Origin: Ptychodera flava
Lineage: Eukaryota; Hemichordata; Enteropneusta; Ptychoderidae
Direction of reading: 5' to 3'
DNA length: 64,000 nt
NCBI RefSeq assembly: GCF_041260155.1
Contig: NC_091934.1
Location: 41,742,694 to 41,806,693, forward strand
Numbering within the stretch: position 1 is the stretch's first letter; each line of letters opens with the position of its first letter. Shown here piece after piece: positions 41,101 to 60,123 of this stretch. The notes below the pieces were generated by a model that was not told where the DNA came from, searched no databases, and worked only from the letters and a program-made list of their open reading frames with translations. Made by a program: the position numbers and the translations under genes.

Positions 41101-41446
41101 ACCAATAATTTTCATAGATGTACGGGTTGTAAACGGATGAATATTTTAAAATAGTTGCTATCTTAAAACTCTTACCCATCGTACTTTCGTTTTAAAAAGT
41201 CGACAAACTCATTGTGAAAGTCTTGACACATTTACACAAGTAACTTCCTTGAATTCAAATAAAACAACACAAGAAACATGAAATAAATCATTTTTCACTA
41301 CTTATTTATCTTTCTTGATCGAATCAATCTTTAGAAAATGTTGCACATTTAGAAAGTTCCTGTTTAATGCATGCTATTCTCCGTCTCTCTGTTGATATGT
41401 ATGTGTCAGTAGGTATGGTTGTGCGTATTTTGAAGTGTATGATTGT

Positions 41447-41542
<96 letters not shown>

Positions 41543-41623
41543 CAAGCAGTCAAAGAACGACAGAGAAAGCCTTGGGTCCGAAGTTACCGCTGTGTTGCCA
41601 TGTTATCTACATTTTTATCTTTC

Positions 41624-41666
<43 letters not shown>

Positions 41667-44049
41667 GCTTGTCAATAAGTCTGCAGTTCCTGTGTCTTGT
41701 TTACCGTTATGTTCCTGTTACTTGCTAATGTCCTCAAAATGCGATATTCATCAACTGTTGATGTTTTACCTATTTTCTCACACAAAGATATGTACTGAAA
41801 TACAAATATGATAAAATATTTGTAAATCAATCATATGAATATAGATATATAACAGTACTGACCTTTTTAGCTATGGAACAAACGCGGGCATATCAAAGTA
41901 TATGTGGTCAGCTGATAACCTGAATTCCTGCAGAATGTCTGCTTTAATCTTTAACCTTCTATCAATTATGCCACGTACGGCTATAGTTGAACCAGACGTA
42001 TTCATTTGTCCAAAAAGGAATACCAATAATTTTGTGTCATTTGCACTTGTCATCACCTTCGTATTGACTCCAAGGAAGAATGCATTGTTAAGTTTGGAAT
42101 CCATTTGAAGTTGAAAATAAAGTAAATACAATTACATTGAAAACTCATCTGGGTTTGACTGAGGCTGTTGAATTTGCTTCACAATTGTCGTGAAAATCTC
42201 ACAAACATTTTCAATTATGGAATGAAAATGTAATATTTTATAATCAATGTTAAAAAGTAAAAGAAACATTGAGCTAACTGAACTAGAAGACACATTCCCA
42301 TATTGCTTGATACAAACAGGGCGCTCGTCACAGTGTTATTTCTTGCGGTTAAGAGCCATTGCAAATGTAACACGTATCTCATTGTGCTCCGAAAAACACT
42401 ACTTTATGCGGTTAAGTGTTCTGTAGCATTTGTGTCTTTTAAACAGAGAAAATTATCGCATTACACACATTAAAAAATGTCAACTATTTACTCTAATTAT
42501 AGAAGGAAGTACGGTATGCTGCCCTCTATTGCATGAATGTTTGCATTATGCCTTTAATCTAAATACAAATAAAATGTGTTATTGTAGTTTTATTTGCATT
42601 TATGCCTCAGTCGGGTCATCTTTATAAAGGTCGCGTGACACGACACATCGTTTAGGTTGTCTGAAGAGTCGTTTGATAAATGAAATTAGATTCTTCTTTT
42701 CTGCTTTTACATATTCGTTGGCAGCTATTGCTATATTAGAACATTCCATTTTGTTATTTTATTTTCAGATGCAACTTTTGCAGATAACAGTGCACGAGTT
42801 TGCTATAAGCGTCGCTGTATTAGATGTAAACGATTTATAGGACCGAATATAACTTTAACCTCTGCGCTCTGTCGTGACAAGCTTTGAATCGTTTGCCTGT
42901 CATCAGACCATAGATCAATTGTGTCTTATCTATTGAATAGTAACCTATAGCTAGGAACATGACACACCGTTGCTCACACCTTATCCACACCCACATTTTT
43001 GTTTGATTCTTTTTCTTAATATTTTGAATAATGCCTGTCAAAGCCTACATATTTTCCTAAGTAAAACGCATTGCCGATACAAATATTTGGAAGTCCAAGC
43101 TGTTCCACTGCGTATTTTCTGTCTTTCTCACGTCACACCCTTTTGACGCCCAACGCTCACGTTATCAGTGACCAATCACATACGTGCAAAGCCTCGTTTC
43201 AATGAATTATGCTGGAACACAACGTCGTCCTCGCTGGTCATTTTCATATTCGTCAAAAGGCAACACTGACAAGTCGACCTCTAAGGGAAGCTTGCTGTTT
43301 ATTTCCCTGCTCAATAAACGACGTTTGGCAATTGTTATAACAAAGGCGAACAACTTTTCACATCTTGCTCTGAAACCGTTATAATCATGCATCATTCAGG
43401 GTTTTGGATGGGAAATAGTGGGTGTATGTTGAACAGTACAGGACAACAACTCGAGTTCAGTTAGATTAGGAAACTGTTAGTTGGAGAACGTAGTGTCCAG
43501 GTTTTGGCTTGAAAGGCAGACTACACTATGTTAACTCGTACATGTGTTATCTCTCACATGATTTGAACAAGAGACTCTATATCAGAAATTGTCTTAATAT
43601 ATAACAAAAGAGAGTAAAAGCAGTCTTCACACTAAAGACAGGGTCAGTATTTAGTCTGGTGTGTCAGACATAATGGCTGCAAAACATTCTTCGCTTTGTA
43701 ATATTTTGCAACAGAGCATCGTCGAATCTCGAATATATATCTGTATGGTGACCAGAATCAGGATTTTTACGTAGCTTCCAATGTCGATTGAGCGCAATGA
43801 TCTTATGGGCGAAGGGCTATCTATGGCAGCAAGCTCCACTGAGAAATTGGTAATGCGTCAATAATAGCTAAATGAGTGTACAGCGTCGAACGTGAGCAGT
43901 ACGACTAAGTATGTCCCCCTAGCAAGGAAGACACGCTCCTGATTCAAACCAAAACTTACCTTCTTGTCGTCAAAGTTAGACTTGTCGGAAACATCGTCGA
44001 GGTCTCTATCCTTGTATTGTAACTCAATCGGTGGTGTGTCATCTTCCAT
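31298..44049 (-). CDS. SLC2A: GLUT-A: SLC2A-family facilitative sugar transporter, complete, 12 coding exons
   Basis: Major-facilitator hexose uniporter of the plasma membrane. Coding exons: 44,049-43,960; 37,768-37,667; 37,459-37,305; 37,201-37,077; 36,021-35,906; 35,468-35,309; 34,594-34,407; 33,919-33,806; 33,212-33,111; 32,093-32,012; 31,870-31,743; 31,480-31,298. They join without a break into 514 residues, normal for the family. Landmarks: LQFGWNTGV in TM1; N-glycosylation site NQT at 71-73 in the first outer loop; GRKGG at 115-119; PESPRW at 231-236; QQFSGINA at 305-312 in TM7, where QLS of class I has become QFS; VERVGRR at 354-360; GPGPIPF at 410-416, with F at the GLUT1 Trp388 position and Ala replacing Glu380; PETK at 481-484. 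The start codon lies in a good context (GACCATGG). Intron 1 is 6.2 kb. The exon 6 donor is a poor match (GTTCGC). The substrate cannot be assigned. Confidence 0.95.
32151..32405. repeat. Inverted microsatellite: (ATGT)n facing (ACAT)n
   Basis: About 75 bp of ATGT units, a CA-rich centre (GCATGCATGCATGCACACAC), then about 120 bp of ACAT units, the complement of the left half. Transcripts or single strands can fold into one long hairpin. The tract begins about 57 bp from the acceptor of GLUT-A exon 10, within intron 9. Confidence 0.95.
32672..33003 (+). mobile_element. TTAA MITE family 1, copy A
   Basis: 332 bp from TTAA to TTAA. Ends are GGTAGTATGCAC and GTGCATTCTACC. The interior contains AAATTCAAAATGGCCGCCAT and ATATCTGTCCCCGAGG. 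It lies in GLUT-A intron 9 and shows no coding capacity. Related copies lie near 36.3, 44.5, 49.4, 59.3 and 60.7 kb. Confidence 0.85.
36255..36640 (-). mobile_element. TTAA MITE family 1, copy F (old, interrupted)
   Basis: Its right end, on the minus strand, is clear (ATATCTGTCCCCCAAGGCGC then ATTATACCT). The interior shares GGATGGCAGACAT with copy E's GGATGGCGGCCAT. The other end has decayed and is approximate. A smaller MITE is nested inside. It lies in GLUT-A intron 4. Confidence 0.55.
36315..36407. mobile_element. 93-bp MITE nested in copy F
   Basis: TTAACCCTTTCACCCCC at the left and TGGTGGTGAAAGGGTTAA at the right form inverted termini with TTAA at both ends. Confidence 0.75.
38063..38340. 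repeat. Complex trinucleotide repeat, (ATC)n/(CAA)n/(GTC)n
   Basis: Some 280 bp of ATC, then CAA, then mixed ATC and GTC/CGC triplets, in GLUT-A intron 1. The open frames across it only reflect the triplet period. Confidence 0.95.
39484..39707. mobile_element. 224-bp MITE, TTAACCCTTTGAG type
   Basis: The left end TTAACCCTTTGAGCGC and right end GCACTCAAAGGGTTAA are inverted. The interior is AT-rich with TCAATTTTTGTC repeated. TTAA flanks suggest piggyBac-like mobilisation. Confidence 0.8.
41448..41541. repeat. (GA)n microsatellite
   Basis: About 94 bp of uninterrupted GA, in GLUT-A intron 1. Confidence 0.97.
41622..41667. repeat. (TGTC)n microsatellite
   Basis: About eleven TGTC/CTGT units. 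Confidence 0.95.
41871..42131 (-). other. Protein-like open frame inside GLUT-A intron 1, unrecognised
   Basis: The frame contains [18 protein letters not shown] and ends FDMPAFVP before TAG, with the middle reading [20 protein letters not shown]. Codon use and residue balance look like real protein, unlike the shadows around it. It could be a lone exon, a processed gene remnant or an element's coding piece. No family is recognised. Confidence 0.25.
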
Positions 44050-46242
44050 GGTCAGAGATAGTCCGTAAAACCAGGGATGAGCAGCCTTCTAGTTAGATAT
44101 TTGACCAACAATTTATCGCTACTATTTGCTTACGTGCGTATGCTCAACAAAGAAGCAATTGAAATAATTCTGTTACTATTCACTATATTAAATATTAACG
44201 TAGGCCATAAACCATCAAATCTTACACTGTATTTTAAAATCCAAATATGATAAATCCTGTGAGAAATCGCGTTGTTTCGGTAAAAAGTGCACATTAACAG
44301 AAACAAATGTAATTGCTATCAAAACCAAATTAGCTAATTAATGCGGATAATTATTAAATTCGCCTTGTGTTTATATAATGTAGATAACATGACATTTGTC
44401 CTACTGGGTCTATTAAGGACACACAGTCGTCTGATGATGACAAAGGTCTATTCAAATCAAACAAACTGGAGATAATTTACTACTAGGCCCCTGCCAACAT
44501 ATTTTATCAAGTTAGAGTGCGCCTCGGGGATAGAGGCTCGGCTTGTGTGGGCGCATTTTGAAGCTCTTGGAATAATGAAGTTTTCGCCTTCTTACCTAAG
44601 TGAAAATTGAAAGATAAGTTTCTCTTGCTGAGTTAACGCATGGATGGCGGCCATGTTGAATTTCACATGTCGGTATTTTTGGCTAAGTGTTCTCCTCCGC
44701 TAAATATTTGCATAGTGAACCCTATTTTTATTCTTAATTTTTTCAGACAATGGTCAAAAACAACCTCTAAGAAAGTCCTCAGCAAAAGTTCAAGTCTTTT
44801 AGTTTTGAGGTGCGCACTACCTTAAGTGAATACATATAGGAACAGTTGACGATTGCACATACTGGTATTGTTTTACATATGTAAACAATATCAAGGAATT
44901 CACTCTATGGTTGGGAGAAACTCTAATAAGACGAACAAGAAATTCTCTCTCAAAATATGATAAAAATGTCGATTCTTGTATTATTTGTACATGGTCCCAA
45001 TCACGCAACTTTTTTTTGTCAAACTTACTCAATGTTGGTGCAAAACAATTGTAGAAACATGTCCGGCAATTTTTGTTTAGTGTTAACATTTTACCAATGT
45101 GATCTTTCCGTCAAAGAGAACCGTTCTTACGAAAATTGTCGCTCTGTGTGACCAATACTAACGATATAGAGGCTTTGTAGATCTTATAACGCAGTTGTCT
45201 TTCTGTTTAATAATCGAACTACAGACCCTGGATCTCGCCATGAAGTCAAGTCATCATGAGATGACATGCGTTTTGGGTATTAATATTCAGACACTCATTT
45301 TGTCACCAATAACTTGATACTATACGTATGGACTCATTATTAAGCAATTGTTTATTGGTTGTTTTGGTAAAAATAGAACATATAATTTCTCTCCGTAGAG
45401 TTGGCATATGTCAAAGCCCATGGTCATTAATACCGGATCTCGTAAATATCGGGTATATTTACCCTCAAATCAAACCTATGCACGGTTGTCCTTACTATGG
45501 GTTGTTTAAGAAAATGATTTTAAAGTTTCTTGAAGGATGTACATGTATGCGCAAATGTTTGAAACTGTCCGTTCCAAGATGAGTATCACCATTAAGGAAG
45601 CTTATGAACATACGGGACATGGATAAAAATAACTCGCTCGTGAAATAACTTGTCGTCATCCCTTGAATTACACACCCAGTTTTACTAATAATCACTGCTC
45701 AAGCAGAAAGATAATGCCAAATATTGAAGGCATAAGAACTGTTCAGCATGACGTGAATCGACGCCCTTGGCACAAATCCAGTTATGAGTCACGTGACCGC
45801 TTGCAAATACAGAGGTCATAGCTCTGTTGCTTTGCACATTTCCAAGTTCCAGAGAAGTTGTCATTAAATATTCGTTTAAAAATGAGTTCAACAGTGAATC
45901 TGTCATGGGTTCGAAAGGTAATCATGGCCTTGATGGACACTGTTTCGGTCCCGTACATCAGAGAAAGTGAAGGTGGCACGGAGGCTGATTGCAAACGACT
46001 CGGAGCCTCTACATGATGACGAACAATGTCGTATATTTCTTGACACGTGATATGTCTGATACAAACCGAGCCTTTAAAAAAGTACCAAAACAAAGCAATT
46101 AAATGGACCACTTAAAAGCGACATATGAAATAGACCTGACAAATGAGAGCTGTTTTCGGAAAGGCGACAGTTGCATTCGGTATAGGAGCCTAAAGACTGA
46201 CACATACGAAGCACGCGAAGGCGCCATTTTTTGTCCGAACAA
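44050..46242. other. Spacer between GLUT-B stop and GLUT-A start
   Basis: About 2.2 kb holding the GLUT-A promoter region and GLUT-B 3' flank. One MITE copy lies at 44.5 kb. A minus-strand AATAAA lies near 45,356-45,351, about 0.9 kb past the GLUT-B stop. No other gene is seen. Confidence 0.6.
44509..44825 (-). mobile_element. TTAA MITE family 1, copy E
   Basis: Inverted relative to copy A: begins AGAGTGCGCCTCGGGG and ends GGTGCGCACTACCTTAA. It lies in the 0.8 kb upstream of the GLUT-A start codon, so it may sit in or near that promoter. Confidence 0.8.
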
Positions 46243-54980
<8,738 letters not shown>

Positions 54981-55029
54981 AGTGAACGAGATCTGACTAT
55001 TCTCAAGACGATGCTAGCTAAGACCTGGC

Positions 55030-55046
55030 CCGGACGCTGTGACGTC
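55030..55046. promoter_or_regulatory. CRE-like site upstream of GLUT-B
   Basis: TGACGTCT, seven of eight bases of the cyclic-AMP response element, lies roughly 60 bp upstream of the GLUT-B start codon. The transcription start is unknown, so promoter location is only inferred and a chance match is possible. Confidence 0.2.
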
Positions 55047-55878
55047 TTGCTTCACTGTCACAGTAATCATATACATGATTGTAAAATATTTTGGTTAATC
55101 ATTGCCCAGTGATATTTACTCAGCAGATACTGTCAAAACGTTATTTTATGAAAGAAAAATTAGTTTACAAAGTCGTTTGTCGGACGAGCTACATTTTCAA
55201 TGTGCTTAGCAAAGGTGTTTGTACCTACAATTCACTTATACTTTTGCACTTGACCTTCAATCGAGTCATTTTCAGAAGAAAACAGGGAGGGGAAGGCGTG
55301 AGAAATGATGAACCCTTCAAATATGCCGATTTTTAGTTTTTTGTTTTGCAAAAACTTACGGTATGAAATCGTCTGGACGTTGAGGACAGAAAACTACGTC
55401 TTCTTGTTAGAATCAAATCAAAAGTTTCTATCTTGTACGTGGAATTAGTAAAATGTTATAATTAGTGGAGCAGTATAACCAGTATAAAAAAAGAAACATG
55501 TTATCGTTCATTTTTTTAATTTATTGGCTGAAAGTAATCATTCATATATGACAAACTGAGTTCGAGGTCAAAGTTCATCTTTCTCACTGGTTTACAACGG
55601 CGTTGTAAGTTTTATTGACCTGGTATAGATTTATGACTAATTGTGAGCTGTTCGCTAGGCCATCAAAGGAAGGCATTTTACAAGACTCAAGATTTTTTCG
55701 TTTTTTCACGGGCGAAATGAGCTGAAGAAGTCATTTTGTCTGTGGTCAAACTTGAAACATCTTCATAAAAGGTGACCGAACACAATCATCACCTGTAGTT
55801 ACAAAAATGACAAAATTAAGTGTTAGTAGGATGGTTTTTTTTGTAGCAAAAGGGAATTCAAATTTGCTAAGCTACTTT

Positions 55879-56659
55879 TTAAGGTGAAGTACTACGAATT
55901 ACGTCAAAATTAGGTTGTGGTGTCATTTTCTTGAAACTTTGCACAAATATTCTTGGAAGTTGTGCAAGTTCAAAACTGAAATAAAAAATGGGGGTCACCA
56001 CGCTTGTTTCCATGGAAACGGACGTTAAAATGGCGTCATTAGAAATAAATAAAAATGATATAATTCGCTTAAACTAAAGAAAGCAATAATAAAATGCTTA
56101 GCAAATGAGTTAATTTTAATAAATACCAAAACTTAAGATCCATATCTATCGAATGTATAGTTTTCATGATGTTTGTAAAGAAATTTTAACATAAGTATCG
56201 ATTACAAAATGACGATATCGAAATTATATCACTACATAATTTTCGAACTTTCTTCCTGTTGCTTTGAATGGGTTATTTTGACCAAACTTGGAGAATAAAA
56301 TCCTGACATAATACCATTTAGTTTACACTTTTAATAAAAGGGTGTCACCATGCTACTTTTTACAATATCTCCAAGTGAATGGGTAATATGCGCCATGTAC
56401 TTGGGAGAGAAATGTTAATTTTTCGCTCATATTGAATAAAAACCAGCTTCCTAGGGGGTCAAAATATGACAAGGTTATAGGTCACATGTATTTCTAAGAG
56501 ACTGGGTCAAAAAATTAGGTAAAAGCGCAATTTCAACAATTACAGGTGATGTTAAATACATGCCCTACAAAATAACCCATTATCGGAAGGCTGGAATTAA
56601 ATCTGCGCAGAAACGTTCTAAAGCGCGTGCGTGTCCGAATTCGTCGCCCTTTACCTTAA
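55879..56659. mobile_element. 781-bp non-autonomous element with TTAA ends
   Basis: The left end TTAAGGTGAAG and right end (complement TTAAGGTAAAG) share a terminus of about 23 bp that includes ACGAATT at the same offset. The interior has no sizeable frame. Probably a MITE of the same mobilisation type as the other TTAA elements. Confidence 0.6.
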
Positions 56660-56922
56660 TGTTGTATTTTCACTCAATGCTCGTTCGTACGTAGGTTATG
56701 GTAACAATGTTCTTTAAAATGATCGTATATTATAGAATAAATTGTTACACAAGGCTTATCGAATTACTATTTCGGCATTCAGGGGTTTATTGTGTAAGTC
56801 ATGGAAGGTTATAGTGCTTCTCATAAAGGTGTAAGTACAGTGAAATTATCAGTGATTGTTGGTAGTATATTCATCCATTTACAACAATGTGTCGCCAGGT
56901 TATCTTTCTCAATCATTAGTAA

Positions 56923-58031
56923 GGGAGCCGTCATTATTTATGGCCTGGCGGAGGGGGGGGGGGTCGGAGGAATGTGAGGGGGTCATTAAAAAAATTGAAA
57001 GCTTCAAGAGGACTTGCTCAAAATGTGGAGAGGAAGAAGGGGGTTACCAAATTTTTGGTGCGTAATAAATTGAAACGCCTTTCAGATTGCACCATTGCAC
57101 ACGTCAATTTCTCAAAATTGTTCGATGCGAATGGGGACACCTCTCTCGTGCTCTCCCCTTGGGTTGTTCTAACAGTTTTACTTATAACAGACAAATTTGA
57201 ATACCTTAAGATTGCATCGGACTGCACCATTGTACACATCAATTTCACAAAATTTTCACAGGATCTAGGACAAAACCCAATTGTTGTGAATTTTGGTTGT
57301 TGAATGTTGTAACTGAAACACTTATATACAAAAATGTAATAAAAATATCAATGTTCAATGTCATTTTCAAACAGTTTTACTGAGTGCAAAATAAATTGAA
57401 ACACCTCTAAGATTGCACCATTAAACACGTCAATTTCTCAAAATTTTCGATACAAGAGGAGGACCCCTCGTGCTCCGCCCTTGGGGTGTTCTAACAGTTT
57501 TACTTAGTAAAACATTTAAAAGCACCTCTCAGGTTGCTCTAGACTACACTATTTCACACATCCGATTCTCATAATTTTTCCAGCAAGATAGGGGACAACC
57601 CCCTCAGATGCTTTCCCCCTCAACCTCTGGCGTGTACTCCATTGTACTTTCAAATTCTGCCCAGTCAGATATCCTAATGAAAATCCTGTCATGATACCAA
57701 TCGAAATTAAACAGTACTATATGGTTGGTTACTGGTTATAGTGTGAGTTTTTTTATCTGTATTTTGTAGTGACTTTGAATTTAATTTTGTTGGTTTCACC
57801 TTGATAATCTAGCAGGGTACATCAAGATTTGAAAGGTCTTCACTATTGCTGTATTTCGTAAATTTCATAAATACATTTTTTGGTATTTAGCTTCTCTAAG
57901 GGGGGGTGTTCAGTCAAAATTTGTGAGTTACAGAGGGGTTGCTCAAACTCATCATGGTTGGCAAGGGAGTTACTCGAAATTTCAGTGTTTCCATTCCTCC
58001 GACCCCCAGTCAGTAATTAATGACGGCTCCC
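56923..58031. mobile_element. 1.1-kb non-autonomous element with internal repeats, PIF/Harbinger-like
   Basis: It begins GGGAGCCGTCATTA and ends with the complement (TAATGACGGCTCCC). Inverted similarity resumes about 30 bp inside as GGGGGTCGGAGGAATG. TAA flanks both ends (56,920-56,922 and 58,032-58,034), fitting the 3-bp TWA duplication of PIF/Harbinger elements. The interior contains diverged repeats with TTGCACCATT, CACGTCAATTTCTCAAAATT and TTCTAACAGTTTTACTTA. No transposase is seen. Confidence 0.65.
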
Positions 58032-59244
58032 TAATTTCATATACTAGGTGGCAGTAACGTTTGATTTGCAGCAAATATATTACGAACGATAGTCGTCTAT
58101 TATTCATTTTCATTGCATAGAGAAATATTCACCCTATAAGAATGAGATGAATGAGATTAGTATAAATAACTGGAGCAGTCGTGTCTCAAAAAGTACATTA
58201 CGAGGGCAGGGTCGTCTCACAGCAAGGATAATACTTTGTAGAATTATAGGGTGTCAGATCATTTACGAGAATTAAATACGCTTCGTCACTGCTATTACAG
58301 AAGGATAAGAGGAGAGTCTGTCTGTTTTGCACACGCCTTTAATGTAAATGAACAGTTCACACTTCGGTCATTTAATTGTCCGACTTTCGCACTTTGGATG
58401 ATACGTAGTAACAGCAGTAAAAAGTCATAATAACTGACAACGCAGTATAACTTACTCGACTTTAAAACAATTTCATTATATTTTCTAGAATAACACACAA
58501 CGATCAAATTTCAATTTTTGAAAACAGGGAAAGTAGCAGATTATCTACATGCCAAAGAAATTATCGAAATTTCATCTGGTCTATTTCGGACTGACTCATA
58601 TTCTCGCTGTATTTTCGACCATTTTTTGGCAAAAAGATAAATTTATTCCAACATGTTGGCAAAGAAAACAAATCTACACAACTGTGTATGTGTCTAGCGT
58701 TTTAACAAAATTACAATGCAACTTGTCTGAAAAGGAAAAAAATCAGTAAAGTATCATCATGTAAATTCATTCAGGACGGATCCTTCTCCTCCAATTATTG
58801 CAAGGCTTGAAATTTTTGTGACAAACTCCTCAGCTTTGTTCATCAGCTTATAAGAGAAATATAATGTGTTCATCTATGAAGAAAGATAACATTTTAATTG
58901 CATAACATAGGATTGAAGGGAAACTTTAACCCCATCATCAAGAGTAGCTAAATTCGACAATGTTATATACACCGCCGCCAGCAAATAGCGCCACCTACGC
59001 CCTTACAAGAAGTTGATACCTGCTACAGTACAACAGTGAGTGCATCGGTGAGATACCTTAAACATCAACAATTGTCTTATAGGATTTACAGTCAGCAACC
59101 GACAATCCTCGCTTTACTGACATATTATTTTCAGACTTGAACTCTGAGTTTTCCGGTTTACAATTGGACTATAAGCAAGGTACTGTCTGCTGCACGATGA
59201 CACTTTTCGGAAAGAAATAGCTTTGTCATTTCGTCATGAATTAT

Positions 59245-59553
59245 GTTGAAAGTGAAAGATTTAGTTCTGTAAAGCATTCTCTTTCAAAGTCAGATAAAAA
59301 ATCAGGGGTCACCGTGCAAACTGTGGTAAATGAGAAACCTTTTAGTTTAAATGTACCGATGTTTGAAATTTAAAACGGCCTACATCCCTGTGTTGACTCT
59401 TTTGGGGAAAATAGCTTTTTAAATTTCACAAAAATAAACCTTTGGGAAGTTTACTTACTCCAATAGCTTAAAATGATCCCGTACAAATGGCAGATCAAAA
59501 GTTTTGTAAAATTGAGAATCCAGTTATCTGACTCAGAGGCGCATACTACCTAA
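59245..59553 (+). mobile_element. TTAA MITE family 1, copy D (decayed ends)
   Basis: The interior matches copies A and C (AATCAGGGGTCACCGTGCAAA, shortened here; GAGGCGCATACTACCT at the right end). The left end is approximate. It lies downstream of GLUT-C. Confidence 0.65.
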
Positions 59554-59784
59554 ATAATGGCCTCCATTCCTGTGCACCCACTACCTACATGTCTCCCGAA
59601 TCCTAGAAAGACTTCACCACTGAGTAAACTACTGTCTGTGTTCTCCTGTGTATTTTATGTCCATTGTTGCTCACAAAATCTGAAAACCATTTCAAAAAAG
59701 GTAAAAACTTTTACTAATGTTGTTCCTCCTAAACTGTACCTCAAATACATAAAACAATGGCACTCCACACAAAAATTAAGCAAA

Positions 59785-59787
<3 letters not shown>

Positions 59788-59830
<43 letters not shown>
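59788..59830. repeat. (TA)n microsatellite
   Basis: About 43 bp of TA units. Confidence 0.97.
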
Positions 59831-59833
<3 letters not shown>

Positions 59834-59960
59834 TGTGTTCTTTTATGTCTCTTATGTCTAATATATATAAAATATATCTATAACGCTCTGCTTAGCATCG
59901 ACTGGAGCACTGTAAGGTCCCATGAGAACATCTGTATACTTCGATATACATACATACATA

Positions 59961-60060
<100 letters not shown>

Positions 60061-60123
60061 CATAAAGTAAAGGATGTCCTTCATAACTTTTTAAATTGAT
60101 TTCAAATGGTAGTCCATATCGCT

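Larger units (their letters stand above)
37805..43953. other. GLUT-A intron 1, 6.2 kb
   Basis: The first intron separates a cytosolic N-terminal exon from TM1. It contains CAT/CAA/GTC triplet repeats (38.06-38.34 kb), a TTAA MITE (39.48 kb), a GA run and a TGTC run (41.4-41.7 kb), and an unrecognised 77-86-codon open frame at 42.1 kb. Long first introns often carry regulatory elements; I see no specific motif to support that here. Confidence 0.7.

Noticed and set aside
45782-46111. 109-codon minus-strand frame
   Set aside because: Lies just downstream of the GLUT-B stop, probably in the 3' untranslated region; no domain.
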